This document shows, in pieces, positions 16,826-26,390 of a stretch of 64,000 bases of DNA (its first letter is position 1; each line of letters starts with the position of its first letter). The notes under the pieces were generated by a model, which saw only the letters and a program-made list of their open reading frames with translations, was not told where the DNA came from and made no database searches. Source of the DNA: Lysinibacillus sphaericus OT4b.31. GTDB lineage: Bacteria; Bacillota; Bacilli; Bacillales_A; Planococcaceae. The stretch is from NCBI RefSeq assembly GCF_000392615.1, contig NZ_KB933398.1, positions 1,190,643 to 1,254,642 on the forward strand, given 5' to 3'. The position numbers and the translations under genes are program-made.

Positions 16826-19690
16826 GTGAAAAATACAGAAATCGTCGTGCAGGGCGCACGTGCACATAATTTGAAAAATATTAACGTCACGATTCCACGT
16901 GATCAATTAGTTGTGTTAACGGGTTTATCGGGCTCAGGAAAATCTTCGTTAGCCTTTGACACGATTTATGCAGAGGGACAGCGTCGTTATGTCGAATCAT
17001 TGTCTGCTTATGCTCGCCAGTTCCTTGGGCAGATGGACAAACCAGATGTGGATGCGATTGAAGGACTTTCACCTGCCATATCAATTGATCAAAAAACGAC
17101 GAGTCGAAATCCTCGTTCAACTGTTGGCACAGTAACGGAAATATATGATTATTTGCGCTTACTTTATGCGCGTGTAGGCAAACCAATTTGTCCGAATCAC
17201 GGCATTGAAATTACATCCCAAACAATTGAGCAAATGGTCGATCGACTACTAGTGTATCCAGAACGTACGAAAATGCAGTTACTTGCGCCAATGGTTTCAG
17301 GGCGCAAGGGAACGCATGTAAAGCTGCTAGAAGATTTGAAGAAGCAAGGCTTTGTACGAGTACGTATTGATGGTGAATTACGTGATTTAGATGATGCAAT
17401 CGATCTTGATAAAAACAAAAAGCATTCAATTGAAGTTGTCGTGGACCGTGTCGTTGTAAAAGAAGGTATTGCCGCACGACTTAGTGATTCGCTCGAGACG
17501 GCACTTCGGTTAGCAGAAGGACGTGTGCTAGTTGATGTGATGGAGCATGAAGAATTACTATTTAGTGAGCATCACGCCTGCCCATTATGTGGTTTCTCGA
17601 TTGGTGAGCTTGAACCGCGTATGTTTTCATTTAACAGTCCATTTGGGGCATGTACGAGTTGTGATGGTTTAGGTACAACCCAAGAGGTAGACCTTGAACT
17701 AATTGTGCCAGATTGGGATCGTTCATTATTAGAACATGCGATTGCACCTTGGGAACCGACAAGCTCACAATACTATCCACAGTTATTAAAGGCAGTATGT
17801 GACCATTATGATATTGCGATGGATGTGCCAGTGAAAGATCTGCCGAAAGAGAAGATGGATAAGATTTTATTTGGCTCGGGTAAGGATAAAGTTCATTTCC
17901 ACTATGAAAATGAGTTTGGCAATGTACGTGACCAAATGATTGAGTTTGAAGGTGTTGTGCATAATGTAGAGCGTCGATTTAAAGAGACAACTTCCGATTA
18001 TGTACGTGAGCAAATGGAAAAATATATGGCACAACAAAACTGTCCATCTTGTAAAGGCTATCGCTTAAAACCGGAGACTTTAGCTGTGAAAATTGCTGAC
18101 AAGCATATTGGGGAAGTAACAACGTATTCAATTCAGGATGCAGATACTTTTTTCAAAGAGCTGGATTTATCTGAAAAAGATATGCAAATTGCTCGACTTG
18201 TCTTGCGTGAAATAGAAGAACGTCTTGGTTTCTTAGTCAATGTCGGTTTAGATTATTTAACGCTTAGTCGTGCGGCTGGAACACTTTCTGGTGGGGAAGC
18301 ACAACGAATTCGCTTAGCGACGCAAATTGGTTCTCGGTTAACGGGTGTACTTTATATTTTGGATGAGCCGTCGATCGGTTTACATCAACGAGACAATGAC
18401 CGTCTTATTAGTACGCTACAAAATATGCGAGATATTGGCAATACATTAATTGTTGTTGAGCATGATGAAGATACAATGTTGGCTGCGGATTATCTGATTG
18501 ATGTAGGACCTGGTGCTGGTGTCCATGGTGGTGAAATTGTTGCAGCAGGAACACCACAGGAAGTAATGGACAATCCTAAGTCGTTAACGGGACAATATTT
18601 AAGTGGGAAAAAGTTTATTCCACTACCAATTGAGCGTCGTAAACCAGATGGTCGTAAGCTTTCTATTAAGGGAGCAAAAGAAAATAATCTACAAAATGTT
18701 AAAGTAGATATACCATTAGGTCTATTTGTCGCAGTGACAGGTGTTTCAGGCTCTGGTAAATCAACACTTATTAATGAAATTTTATATAAATCGTTGGCTC
18801 AAAAGCTTAACCGTTCAAAGATAAAGCCAGGTGAACATAAAGAAGTAGCGGGTATGGAGGAACTAGAAAAAGTTATCGATATTGACCAGTCCCCAATTGG
18901 TCGGACACCACGTTCAAACCCTGCCACTTATACAGGCGTATTCGATGATATTCGAGATGTTTTTGCGACAACGAATGAGGCCAAAGTACGCGGCTATAAA
19001 AAAGGTCGTTTTAGCTTTAACGTGAAAGGTGGTCGCTGTGAGGCTTGTCGTGGAGACGGTATTATTAAAATCGAAATGCATTTCTTGCCAGATGTATATG
19101 TACCGTGTGAGATCTGTCATGGTAAGCGCTATAACCGAGAAACGCTTGAAGTGAAATATAAAGATAAAAGTATTGCGGATATTTTAGATATGACAATTGA
19201 AAATGCGGTCGTGTTCTTTGAAAATATTCCAAAAATCCAGCGCAAATTACAGACGATTGTGGATGTTGGGTTAGGTTATATGAAACTAGGCCAACCTGCG
19301 ACGACATTATCTGGTGGTGAGGCACAACGTGTGAAGCTAGCTTCAGAGCTACATCGTCGTTCCACTGGTAAATCATTCTATATTTTAGATGAGCCGACAA
19401 CAGGTTTACATGCCGACGATATTGCACGTTTACTAATTGTCTTGCAACGACTTGTAGAAAATGGTGACTCGGTGCTGGTCATTGAACACAATTTGGATGT
19501 TATTAAAACAGCCGATTTCATTATCGATTTAGGGCCAGAAGGTGGCGACAAAGGTGGGACAATCGTCGCTACAGGTACACCAGAAGAAGTAGTAGAAGTA
19601 AAGGGCTCCTATACAGGGAAATATTTAAAGCCAATTTTAGTGCGTGATCGTATGCGGATGGACACAGTTTTAGCACAAGCATCCAAATAA
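16826..19690 (+). CDS. uvrA: UvrABC system protein A
   Basis: The product has 954 residues and is the damage-recognition ATPase that loads UvrB. Two ABC modules are visible (Walker [10 protein letters not shown] and GVSGSGKST; signatures LSGGEAQR twice). Two zinc modules are present, one with CPLCGF...CTSCDG and one with CEACRG...[12 protein letters not shown] at 16826 follows AAGGGTGAT with proper spacing and lies just past the uvrB stop; the upstream GTG at 16814 would overlap the ribosome-binding site. It is the second gene of the uvrBA operon. Confidence 0.96.
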   Translation: MKNTEIVVQGARAHNLKNINVTIPRDQLVVLTGLSGSGKSSLAFDTIYAEGQRRYVESLSAYARQFLGQMDKPDVDAIEGLSPAISIDQKTTSRNPRSTVGTVTEIYDYLRLLYARVGKPICPNHGIEITSQTIEQMVDRLLVYPERTKMQLLAPMVSGRKGTHVKLLEDLKKQGFVRVRIDGELRDLDDAIDLDKNKKHSIEVVVDRVVVKEGIAARLSDSLETALRLAEGRVLVDVMEHEELLFSEHHACPLCGFSIGELEPRMFSFNSPFGACTSCDGLGTTQEVDLELIVPDWDRSLLEHAIAPWEPTSSQYYPQLLKAVCDHYDIAMDVPVKDLPKEKMDKILFGSGKDKVHFHYENEFGNVRDQMIEFEGVVHNVERRFKETTSDYVREQMEKYMAQQNCPSCKGYRLKPETLAVKIADKHIGEVTTYSIQDADTFFKELDLSEKDMQIARLVLREIEERLGFLVNVGLDYLTLSRAAGTLSGGEAQRIRLATQIGSRLTGVLYILDEPSIGLHQRDNDRLISTLQNMRDIGNTLIVVEHDEDTMLAADYLIDVGPGAGVHGGEIVAAGTPQEVMDNPKSLTGQYLSGKKFIPLPIERRKPDGRKLSIKGAKENNLQNVKVDIPLGLFVAVTGVSGSGKSTLINEILYKSLAQKLNRSKIKPGEHKEVAGMEELEKVIDIDQSPIGRTPRSNPATYTGVFDDIRDVFATTNEAKVRGYKKGRFSFNVKGGRCEACRGDGIIKIEMHFLPDVYVPCEICHGKRYNRETLEVKYKDKSIADILDMTIENAVVFFENIPKIQRKLQTIVDVGLGYMKLGQPATTLSGGEAQRVKLASELHRRSTGKSFYILDEPTTGLHADDIARLLIVLQRLVENGDSVLVIEHNLDVIKTADFIIDLGPEGGDKGGTIVATGTPEEVVEVKGSYTGKYLKPILVRDRMRMDTVLAQASK

Positions 19691-19747
19691 AATGTTCGAT
19701 ACGGTGCTAGCTGGCGCTTATATGCGCTGATGAAATAGAATATTTAC

Positions 19748-19853
19748 AAAAAAATTCACGACATTTACACGGCATAGAGAACCATAAGCCTGCACAGATA
19801 TTTAGTATCTTTGAGGCTTGTGGAACCCCGTGGAAGATAGGTGAATTTTTTTT
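19748..19853 (+). terminator. Large multi-stem hairpin after uvrA
   Basis: AAAAAAATTCAC (19748-19759) pairs with GTGAATTTTTTTT (19841-19853). Inside lie CACGG/CCGTG, AAGCCT/AGGCTT and GATA/TATC, so about 106 bases fold as nested stems. The outer stem ends in T8 and can terminate uvrA transcription, but the size and nesting are more than a terminator needs. I do not recognise it as a known RNA family. It lies about 100 bases before the next gene. Confidence 0.65.
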
Positions 19854-19950
19854 ACATTTTAAAGCCATACTTTTTTCATTATTGAGATGAAACCTTTCAT
19901 AAAATGAGACGTATAAATAGTATAACGAACTGAGGGAGGCTTTAAGATTT

Positions 19951-21138
19951 ATGCACAATGAACGTCAACGAATTTTAGAACTTGTGGAAAAAGGGATTAT
20001 TTCAGCGCAAGAGGCGATTACATTATTAGAAGCATTAGAGCAACCTAGCAAGTCCACTCAAAATGTTATGAATGATGTGTTGAACAAAGAACAACAATCT
20101 TCTACAGAAAAAGAGTCTATATTTAATGAAGCGCCAAAAGAGGAGCAAAAGAAGGATACAGATTTCACGAAATATTTCCAAGATGAAATGCAAGATTTTC
20201 GTAAAGATTTATCCCAAATCGGTTCACTCTTTATGGACATGATGAATACGGCGGTAAAAAAGGTGAAGGAATTTGATGTGTCCTCTCCATTTGGTGATAA
20301 GTTTGAATTTACACATACCGAAGAGTTTGAAGCTGCCAATGTACAAAATGTCATCGTCGAATTACCAAATGGCAATTTTTCATTAGAGCCTGGTGAAGGA
20401 GATAAATTCCAAGTTATTTGTAAAGTGAAGGCACCTCTTATTAATGAGAGCGAAGAAGAAACACGCGCTCATTTCCTAGAGCAATTTGTCGTGAAAGAAG
20501 ATGTAGATTCACTACGAATTTTAAGTCAATTAAAACTTGTACAGGTAAATGTGAAAGTACTTATGCCTAAGGAAAAGTTAGAAAAATTGTCTGTGCGTTT
20601 GATGAACGGTAGTGTAACTTTGCAAGATACGGAACTAGAGCAATTGAAAGTAAAGACTTTAAATGGTGTCATTAAAGGTTCTAAGCTAAGTTTTACAAAA
20701 GCAGAGGTTGATTCCTCAAACGGTTCAATCGAATTAACAGATGTGCGCGGTAAAGATTTAGAAGCTGAAACTTTAAATGGTCGCGTCTATTTAGATGGTG
20801 CATTGGATGAAGTAGAAGCAAAGTCCGTAAATGGACATGTTGTAGTGACGACTTGCTCAAGTAATTCATCAAAAATCAAAGCACAAACTGTTGCTGGAGC
20901 TGTTGAATTATATGTGCCTCGCACGATGTCATTAAGCGGTAAAATTGTGACGAATTTTGGTAAAGTAGATGTTGGTATTCAAGATGTTTCAAAAATGGAA
21001 TCCCAGGATCAGTTTTTATCAAAAGTAGTACGCTTCGACAAAGAAGTAGACAATGCAAACCGTTTATTTATCGAAGGCGAATCTAAAACGGGTGCAGTTT
21101 TGGTACGTTATACAACTACAGACGAGCAAGAATTATAA
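19951..21138 (+). CDS. DUF4097-family beta-strand-repeat protein, YvlB-like
   Basis: The product has 395 residues. The N-terminus (MHNERQRILELVEKGIISAQ, then EAITLLEAL) is the short helical SHOCT-like segment seen in YvlB-type proteins. A charged linker follows (about 30-100). The C-terminal two thirds contain repeating beta units with the N-G turn: VRLMNGSVTL, KTLNGVIKG, DSSNGSIELTD, ETLNGRVYLDG and KSVNGHVVV. These build a beta-helix-like domain. No signal peptide is visible. In B. subtilis yvlB also lies next to uvrA and is linked to the cell-envelope stress regulon; function is unknown. The ATG at 19951 follows GAGGGAGG. Confidence 0.85.
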   Translation: MHNERQRILELVEKGIISAQEAITLLEALEQPSKSTQNVMNDVLNKEQQSSTEKESIFNEAPKEEQKKDTDFTKYFQDEMQDFRKDLSQIGSLFMDMMNTAVKKVKEFDVSSPFGDKFEFTHTEEFEAANVQNVIVELPNGNFSLEPGEGDKFQVICKVKAPLINESEEETRAHFLEQFVVKEDVDSLRILSQLKLVQVNVKVLMPKEKLEKLSVRLMNGSVTLQDTELEQLKVKTLNGVIKGSKLSFTKAEVDSSNGSIELTDVRGKDLEAETLNGRVYLDGALDEVEAKSVNGHVVVTTCSSNSSKIKAQTVAGAVELYVPRTMSLSGKIVTNFGKVDVGIQDVSKMESQDQFLSKVVRFDKEVDNANRLFIEGESKTGAVLVRYTTTDEQEL

Positions 21139-21160
21139 AAAGATAAAGCATTCAGGCTAC

Positions 21161-21177
21161 GAAATAACATAGCTTGA
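21161..21177 (+). repeat. 17-bp direct repeat, left copy
   Basis: GAAATAACATAGCTTGA occurs here and again at 21695-21711, 534 bases away. The pair brackets an IS1182 relic and a GTTGATT repeat, so it may mark an old insertion or a local duplication. Confidence 0.7.
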
Positions 21178-21187
21178 GATTGACGAC

Positions 21188-21225
21188 AAAAGGTATTCGG
21201 AATAATCACATTCTGAATACCTTTT
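21188..21225. terminator. Bidirectional hairpin GGTATTCGGAAT
   Basis: AAAAGGTATTCGGAAT pairs with ATTCTGAATACCTTTT (one mismatch). It can end the DUF4097 transcript rightward and lies at the 3' end of the minus-strand IS1182 relic. A near copy is at 24988-25026. Confidence 0.8.
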
Positions 21226-21480
21226 GAAATTTCATCAGAAATAGTAGTGACAAATAGCCCTATAAACGACAGTAGTACGCTATGAGCAACTGTTTTCCGC
21301 CATTTTTGGACTTATGACATAAATGATCGGCTTCTTCCCGATGATGCGCCCAAATAGGACGTCAATGATTTTCCGATGATGTTACTCGTTGTACATGGAG
21401 CCAATAACGGACAACTTGCGCATTGAGGTGGATTGGATTTATACTGTCTTCTTCTACCTTCTTTCGTTGACGTTAAATAG
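21226..21480 (-). pseudogene. IS1182-family transposase relic, copy 1
   Basis: On the minus strand the frames give YKSNPPQCASCPLLAPCTTS followed, after a shift, by HHREEADH and a scrambled tail. This matches the Cys-rich block and the VEEADH block of IS1182-type transposases. The gene is short and shifted more than once. A second relic of the same portion is at 25037-25260 and the two share their 3' ends. Confidence 0.6.
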
Positions 21481-21489
21481 GATACACTA

Positions 21490-21610
21490 GTTGATTGGAG
21501 CGCAGGCGGCGACTTCTGCGGGAATAGCATGAGGTGAAGGCCCCGCAGGAGCGTAGCGACGAGGAGACTGAAGCCGTGCCCGAAAAGCGTCAGCCGTAGC
21601 GGGAATCAAC
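21490..21610 (+). repeat. GTTGATT GC-rich repeat, copy 1
   Basis: A GC-rich element of about 121 bases in AT-rich surroundings. It starts GTTGATTGGAGCGCAGGCGG and ends GCGGGAATCAAC, so the ends form GTTGATT/AATCAAC inverted termini. Internal CTGCGGG and CCCGCAG also pair. It has no convincing open frame. Related copies are at 25330, 30291 and 51852 (reverse). The structure is MITE-like. The 21139-21964 gap holds this, the relic, the direct repeats and a hairpin. Confidence 0.85.
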
Positions 21611-21694
21611 GGGTTCATATAGATACTTCTATTTGAAAAGAAAAAATACTGTGACAAAATCAATTTTTTGAGTTTGTCTACAGTATGAGACAAT

Positions 21695-21711
21695 GAAATA
21701 ACATAGCTTGA
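21695..21711 (+). repeat. 17-bp direct repeat, right copy
   Basis: Identical to 21161-21177. Confidence 0.7.
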
Positions 21712-21751
21712 ATGCTTTTTGACGTTGGTATTGCCTACGTTGCATATACAT

Positions 21752-21800
21752 AAAACAGGGATCGACTTACATACTTTTGAAGCGATCCCTGTTTATTTTT
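21752..21800 (+). terminator. Hairpin upstream of ftsE with no gene in front
   Basis: AAAACAGGGATCG pairs with CGATCCCTGTTT around an 18-base loop and is followed by ATTTTTG. No open frame ends nearby, so it either ends read-through from the repeat block or ends a short untranslated transcript. Confidence 0.75.
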
Positions 21801-21964
21801 GCTGTCATTTTATAATACACTAGTATAATCTTTGACAATATAATATTTAAATAGAAGCAACTTCCAAGGAATGAAATGAAACTGTAATAAAAAAACATAG
21901 ATTGAGTGCTATAATAGAAAAAGAAATACATCTTACATGTGTAAGAGGTTTAGGTGGTTTAAAT

Positions 21965-22651
21965 ATGATAGAAATGAAAAATGTGACAAAGAAGTACCCG
22001 AATGGTGTCGTTGCGACAAATGGCCTTTCGGTTAACATAAAGCAAGGTGAATTTGTCTATGTTGTGGGGCCCAGTGGTGCAGGTAAATCGACATTTATCA
22101 AATTGATGTATCGTGAGGAAAAAGCAACTTCAGGCGAAATTACTGTAAACGGCATCGACTTAGGAACATTGAAAAATAAAAAAGTACCTTTCCTGCGCCG
22201 ACAACTTGGTGTTGTTTTCCAGGATTTCAAATTACTTCCTCGTCTAAATGTCTATGAAAATGTGGCATTTGCTTTAGAGGTAATTGAAGAGGAACCAGCA
22301 GAGATTCGTCGTCGTGTTATGGAAGTACTTGAGCTGGTAGGACTGAAACATAAGGCGAGAATGTTCCCGAATGAACTTTCAGGTGGGGAACAGCAACGTG
22401 TTTCCATTGCGCGTTCCATTGTTAATGTACCGAAAGTGGTAATTGCAGATGAACCAACTGGGAACCTAGATCCAGAGACATCTTGGGAGATTATGAATTT
22501 ATTTGAAGAAATTAATGCACGGGGTACAACGATCGTGATGGCGACCCATAACCGCGAGATTGTGAATACGATTCGCCGCCGGGTAATTGCGATTGAAGGC
22601 GGAATGATTGTCCGTGATGAACACGGAGGTGATTACGGCTATGAAATTTAA
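21965..22651 (+). CDS. ftsE: Cell-division ABC transporter ATPase FtsE
   Basis: The product has 228 residues. It shows Walker A GPSGAGKST (about 36-44), Q-loop VVFQDFKLLPR, signature LSGGEQQR (about 139) and Walker B VVIADEPTGNLD. FtsE powers FtsX, which activates peptidoglycan hydrolases. The ATG at 21965 follows a weak GGTGG; in-frame codons farther upstream have no site. A TATAAT at about 21910 may be the promoter. It overlaps ftsX by 11 bases. Confidence 0.96.
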   Translation: MIEMKNVTKKYPNGVVATNGLSVNIKQGEFVYVVGPSGAGKSTFIKLMYREEKATSGEITVNGIDLGTLKNKKVPFLRRQLGVVFQDFKLLPRLNVYENVAFALEVIEEEPAEIRRRVMEVLELVGLKHKARMFPNELSGGEQQRVSIARSIVNVPKVVIADEPTGNLDPETSWEIMNLFEEINARGTTIVMATHNREIVNTIRRRVIAIEGGMIVRDEHGGDYGYEI

Positions 22652-23525
22652 TACGATAAAACGTCACTTTCGAGAAAGTATAAAATCACTTGGTCGTAAT
22701 AGTTGGATGACAATTGCTTCAGTCAGTGCAGTAACCGTTACTTTGATACTTGTAGGCGTATTTGCACTGATTATGATGAACTTAAACAAAGTAGCCTCAG
22801 ATTTAGAAAATGATGTTGAAATCAAAGTTTTAATCGATGAAACAGCAGATGAAGCTGCTGAAAAAGAGCTACAGACAAAAATTGAAAAACTGCCCGATGT
22901 CGAGGAGATGACGTATTCGACAAAGGAAAATGAGTTAACGAAATTAGTAAAAGATTTTGGCGATGACTTCAAGTTATTTGAGCAAAGTAACCCATTACGC
23001 AATGTAATTTATGTCAAGGCAACAGATCCACAGCAAACAGCAACCGTTGCAAAGGCAATTGACAAATATGACTATACATATGACGTAATGTATGGTGAAG
23101 GTAAAGTAGAAAAACTTTTCAACTTCCTAAATATTAGTCGTAATGTAGGACTGGTGTTAATTTTAGGGTTATTATTTACAGCCATTTTCCTAATTTCCAA
23201 TACCATTCGAATAACAATTATTGCACGTCGTGATGAAATTGAAATTATGAAACTTGTTGGGGCAACGAATTCATTTGTACGAATTCCATTTTTATTAGAA
23301 GGTATGTGGCTTGGAATTTTAGGGTCTATTATTCCAATTGCGGTTGTCGCAACCCTTTACCACAATGTATATAAAATTATTGCACCACGTTTAAAAGGGG
23401 AGCTCGTTCAATTACTCGATTTCTCACCACTAGTGTACCAGGTAAGCGGTCTACTGTTACTTATTGGTGTGCTGATCGGTATTTGGGGAAGTTTCATGTC
23501 AGTTCGTAAGTTTTTAAAAATTTAA
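22641..23525 (+). CDS. ftsX: Cell-division protein FtsX
   Basis: The product has 294 residues. One membrane segment lies near residues 22-46, followed by an extracellular domain (about 50-170, acidic), then three membrane segments from about 172 to 290, the usual FtsX topology. The extracellular loop touches a cell-wall hydrolase partner. The ATG at 22641 follows GGAGGTGAT lying inside ftsE, so translation is coupled. The M23 hydrolase gene directly downstream is the likely partner. Confidence 0.96.
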   Translation: MKFNTIKRHFRESIKSLGRNSWMTIASVSAVTVTLILVGVFALIMMNLNKVASDLENDVEIKVLIDETADEAAEKELQTKIEKLPDVEEMTYSTKENELTKLVKDFGDDFKLFEQSNPLRNVIYVKATDPQQTATVAKAIDKYDYTYDVMYGEGKVEKLFNFLNISRNVGLVLILGLLFTAIFLISNTIRITIIARRDEIEIMKLVGATNSFVRIPFLLEGMWLGILGSIIPIAVVATLYHNVYKIIAPRLKGELVQLLDFSPLVYQVSGLLLLIGVLIGIWGSFMSVRKFLKI

Positions 23526-23634
23526 CTTGACTCAAAATGTAAGTCGTATTTTTTAGTTCATTGAATCGTCAACCACAACTACATTACGCCTTAAGTGAAA
23601 TATAGATATTAATAGTCGAAGGGGAGTTCGATCG

Positions 23635-24942
23635 GTGAAAAGTATGGCAAAAAACTCTATAAAAACATTTGCAGCAGTGACTGCACTATTCCTTTTTATC
23701 CAAACTCCATCAGCGTATGCAACTAGTTTATCGGATTTAAAAGATGAGAAAAAACAAGTCGAAACAAAGAAAAATGAATTAAATTCTTCAATCAGTAATA
23801 AGACAAGTGCTATTAGTGTGAATGAAGAAAAACAACAAAAATTATTAGATCAAATTCAATCGTTAAACGCTGAAATCGACAAAACAAATAGTAATATAAA
23901 AAATGTATTAGCGGATATTCAAACGACAAACGCAGAGATTAAAGCATTAGAAGAATCTATCAACGAGCTAATGCGTAAAATTGAAGAGCGCGATGTATTA
24001 TTACAGGATCGTGCGCGCGCGATTCAAGCGGGTGGTTCGGTCAGCTATATAGATGTTTTACTTGGTTCCAATAGCTTTGTCGATTTCATCGACCGCTTCT
24101 CAGCTGTCAATGCATTGCTTGAAGCAGATCGTCAAATCATACGTGACCAAAAAGCAGATAAAGAAACATTAGAAGAACAAAAGCAAGCTTTGGAAAACAA
24201 GCGACAAAAGCTTGAAGACAACAAAGCAGAGCTTGAGCGTCTAAAATCATCATTAGATGGACAAAAAGCACAGAAAAATACTTTAGTCGATCAATTAGAA
24301 AAAGAACAAGAAAAGCTAAAATCTGAAAAAGTATTACTTGAAAAAGAATATTCTGAGGCGCTTGATATCAGTGCAGAATTACAACAGCAAATCATTGCAG
24401 AACAAAATCGTTTAGCAGAAGTGGCACGCCAACAAGAAGCAAAACGTAAAGCGGCAGCAGCCGCAGCAGCAGCAGCAGCAGCAAATTCAGGTGGCTCTTC
24501 TGGCTCTTCCACAGTCAATGCACCACAATCTAATGGTACATGGATTAAACCAACAAATGGCCGTTTAACATCCCCATACGGTTGGCGCAATATTGGTGCT
24601 GGTCCAGAATTCCACTATGGAGTGGACCTTGCTAACAAAACAGGCACACCGATTTGGGCAGCTGCTGACGGTGTCGTATCATATGCAGCACCGCTTAGCT
24701 CGTATGGTAATGTCGTAATTCTTACGCATTCTATCAACGGTCAAATTTATACAACCGTATATGCACATTTAAATTCGTTCAACGTGAGTGTTGGAACAGA
24801 AGTGACACAAGGGCAGCAAATTGCAGCGATGGGAAGTACTGGTCGTTCAACCGGTCCTCACTTACACTTTGAGGTGCATATTGGTTCTTGGCAGGGACAA
24901 GCAGTTGGTAGTGTAAATCCACTGAAATATATTCCTTTATAA
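23635..24942 (+). CDS. Secreted M23 murein hydrolase with N-terminal coiled coil
   Basis: The product has 435 residues. A signal peptide (about 1-30, ending SAYA) is followed by long coiled coils (about 31-265), an Ala-rich linker and an M23/lysostaphin-type domain (about 305-435). That domain has the metal ligands in HYGVDLAN and HLHFEVH and the catalytic region TTVYAHL. The layout matches EnvC/PcsB-like or CwlO-like proteins that FtsEX switches on. GTG at 23635 follows GAAGGGGAG at good spacing. The linker is encoded by GC(A/C/G) repeats from about 24450 to 24483 and may vary in length. In B. subtilis the FtsEX target is CwlO, an NlpC/P60 enzyme; here an M23 enzyme sits in that place. Confidence 0.9.
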   Translation: MKSMAKNSIKTFAAVTALFLFIQTPSAYATSLSDLKDEKKQVETKKNELNSSISNKTSAISVNEEKQQKLLDQIQSLNAEIDKTNSNIKNVLADIQTTNAEIKALEESINELMRKIEERDVLLQDRARAIQAGGSVSYIDVLLGSNSFVDFIDRFSAVNALLEADRQIIRDQKADKETLEEQKQALENKRQKLEDNKAELERLKSSLDGQKAQKNTLVDQLEKEQEKLKSEKVLLEKEYSEALDISAELQQQIIAEQNRLAEVARQQEAKRKAAAAAAAAAAANSGGSSGSSTVNAPQSNGTWIKPTNGRLTSPYGWRNIGAGPEFHYGVDLANKTGTPIWAAADGVVSYAAPLSSYGNVVILTHSINGQIYTTVYAHLNSFNVSVGTEVTQGQQIAAMGSTGRSTGPHLHFEVHIGSWQGQAVGSVNPLKYIPL

Positions 24943-24987
24943 CAATAACGAAAGCTACACATTAGAATGTTAGCTTTAGACTGACGA

Positions 24988-25026
24988 CAAAAGGTATTCG
25001 GAAATGAACACATTCCGAATACCTTT
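24988..25026. terminator. Bidirectional hairpin after the M23 gene
   Basis: AAAAGGTATTCGGAA pairs with TTCCGAATACCTTTT around ATGAACACA. Near copy of 21188-21225. Confidence 0.88.
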
Positions 25027-25036
25027 TGAAATTTTA

Positions 25037-25260
25037 TCAGAAATATTCGTTACAAATAGCCCCTATTAACGAGAGTAGTAGTACGCTACAATACTTAGCT
25101 AGCTTCTTCAAATTTATGGCAGGCAATACACGTTCAATCGTTCTTCTCGACGTGCATAGAATTTGTTTCATGTCACTTTGATGACGAAATGATCTGCTTC
25201 TTCCACATGATGCGCCCAAATAGGACGTTCAATGATTTTCCAATGTCAGCATGTCTAATT
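25037..25260 (-). pseudogene. IS1182-family transposase relic, copy 2
   Basis: The minus strand gives, across two frames, AHHVEEADHFVIKV and CTSRRTIERV, then NLKKLAKYC and a tail ending AICNEYF. EEADH, RRxTIERVF and MNLKKLA are the landmarks of the IS1182 C-terminus. Several shifts are present. It lies in the same order as copy 1, between the GGTATTCGG hairpin and a GTTGATT repeat. Confidence 0.65.
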
Positions 25261-25329
25261 AATTCTCGTTTATTATTTATATTTTCCGTTGTCATATCTA
25301 TCACCTCCATCATTTATTAACGTACACTA

Positions 25330-25452
25330 GTTGATTGGAGCGCAGGCGGCGACTTCTGCGGGAATCGCATGAGTTGAAGGCACCGCAGGAGCTTAGCGAC
25401 GAGGAGACTGAAGTCATGCCCGCGAAAAGCGTCCGCCGTAGTGGAAATCAAC
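25330..25452 (+). repeat. GTTGATT GC-rich repeat, copy 2
   Basis: Begins TACACTAGTTGATTGGAGCG exactly like copy 1 and ends GTGGAAATCAAC, about 123 bases with roughly 90 percent identity judged by eye. The 24943-25769 gap contains this, the relic and an AT-rich promoter region for the next gene (TTGAAA near 25711, TATGCTA near 25731). Confidence 0.85.
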
Positions 25453-25769
25453 GACTTCATTTAGATACTTCAAACTCAATTTCTGAGTTATCGGAATGGT
25501 TGCTCGATAAATTATAAAAAGTTCTCGATAAATGGTGAAATTTATTCGATAAAAAGCAATATTTAAGCGATAACATACATAAGGCAATAGACGCTATGAT
25601 ATGATACAGGGGTATATACGTGGTAGGGTATTTATCAAATGCTTTGCTCAAAAAATAAGCTGGATTTGATTGTTTTAGAAGGTTTTTTGAACACACTGTG
25701 AAATTATAGTGTTGAAAAAAGATTGTATGCTATGCTAAAACTATCTATTTGTCATGGAGGGTTTGTAGG

Positions 25770-26390
25770 GTGGTCAATACAGAGTGGTTTTCGATTCGTA
25801 CACTAACATTACCAGCAACGGCTATCGCTTTATTGGCCGCATTTTTCGTTGTATGGCTTGTTTTACGTATGCAATTCTCAAAGCGATGGTCGGGGGTATA
25901 TGCAGACGCAATCTTTACTTTTATTCTCGTCTGGAAATTCAGCCTAATTGTGACGGATTTTAAAGCAGTACTTGCACAACCATTAACACTTCTTTATTTT
26001 AATGGAGGAACATTTGGCATTTATTTAGGTGTTATTACTGTATTGGTTCAGCTTTTGTGGAAGCGACAAAAGTTACAATTTGATGCAGAAGGAGTAATGG
26101 CGAGCATTTGGGCAGTTATCTTAACGCAATCTATTTATCAATGGTTCGTGGTAATATTAAATGATAATTCATTTAATAGTGAAGTTATTACGTTAATAGT
26201 GCTAAGTATACTAACGCTTTTCATACTATGGAAAATAACAGCCCTTCAAAGTGCCTTAATCATTTACACAGCTGGGTATCTACTTGTTGCTACGATTCAG
26301 CCACAAGGATTATGGCAACCAGCTGTTGGCGTGAGCGTCCTATTACTGATGTTAGGCCTAGGAATTCAACGAATAGGGGGAAAAAAATGA
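25770..26390 (+). CDS. Multi-pass membrane protein of unknown function next to a TlpA-type thioredoxin
   Basis: A 206-residue protein with five to six hydrophobic segments (at about 12-32, 45-60, 73-92, 103-122, 130-150 and 170-190). I do not recognise the family and see no catalytic motif. The GTG at 25770 follows ATGGAGGGTTTG; another in-frame TTG lies farther up. Its last codons overlap the start of the TlpA gene by four bases, which implies coupled translation and a joint role, perhaps in electron transfer to, or membrane anchoring near, the thioredoxin. That role is inferred from context only. Confidence 0.75.
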   Translation: MVNTEWFSIRTLTLPATAIALLAAFFVVWLVLRMQFSKRWSGVYADAIFTFILVWKFSLIVTDFKAVLAQPLTLLYFNGGTFGIYLGVITVLVQLLWKRQKLQFDAEGVMASIWAVILTQSIYQWFVVILNDNSFNSEVITLIVLSILTLFILWKITALQSALIIYTAGYLLVATIQPQGLWQPAVGVSVLLLMLGLGIQRIGGKK

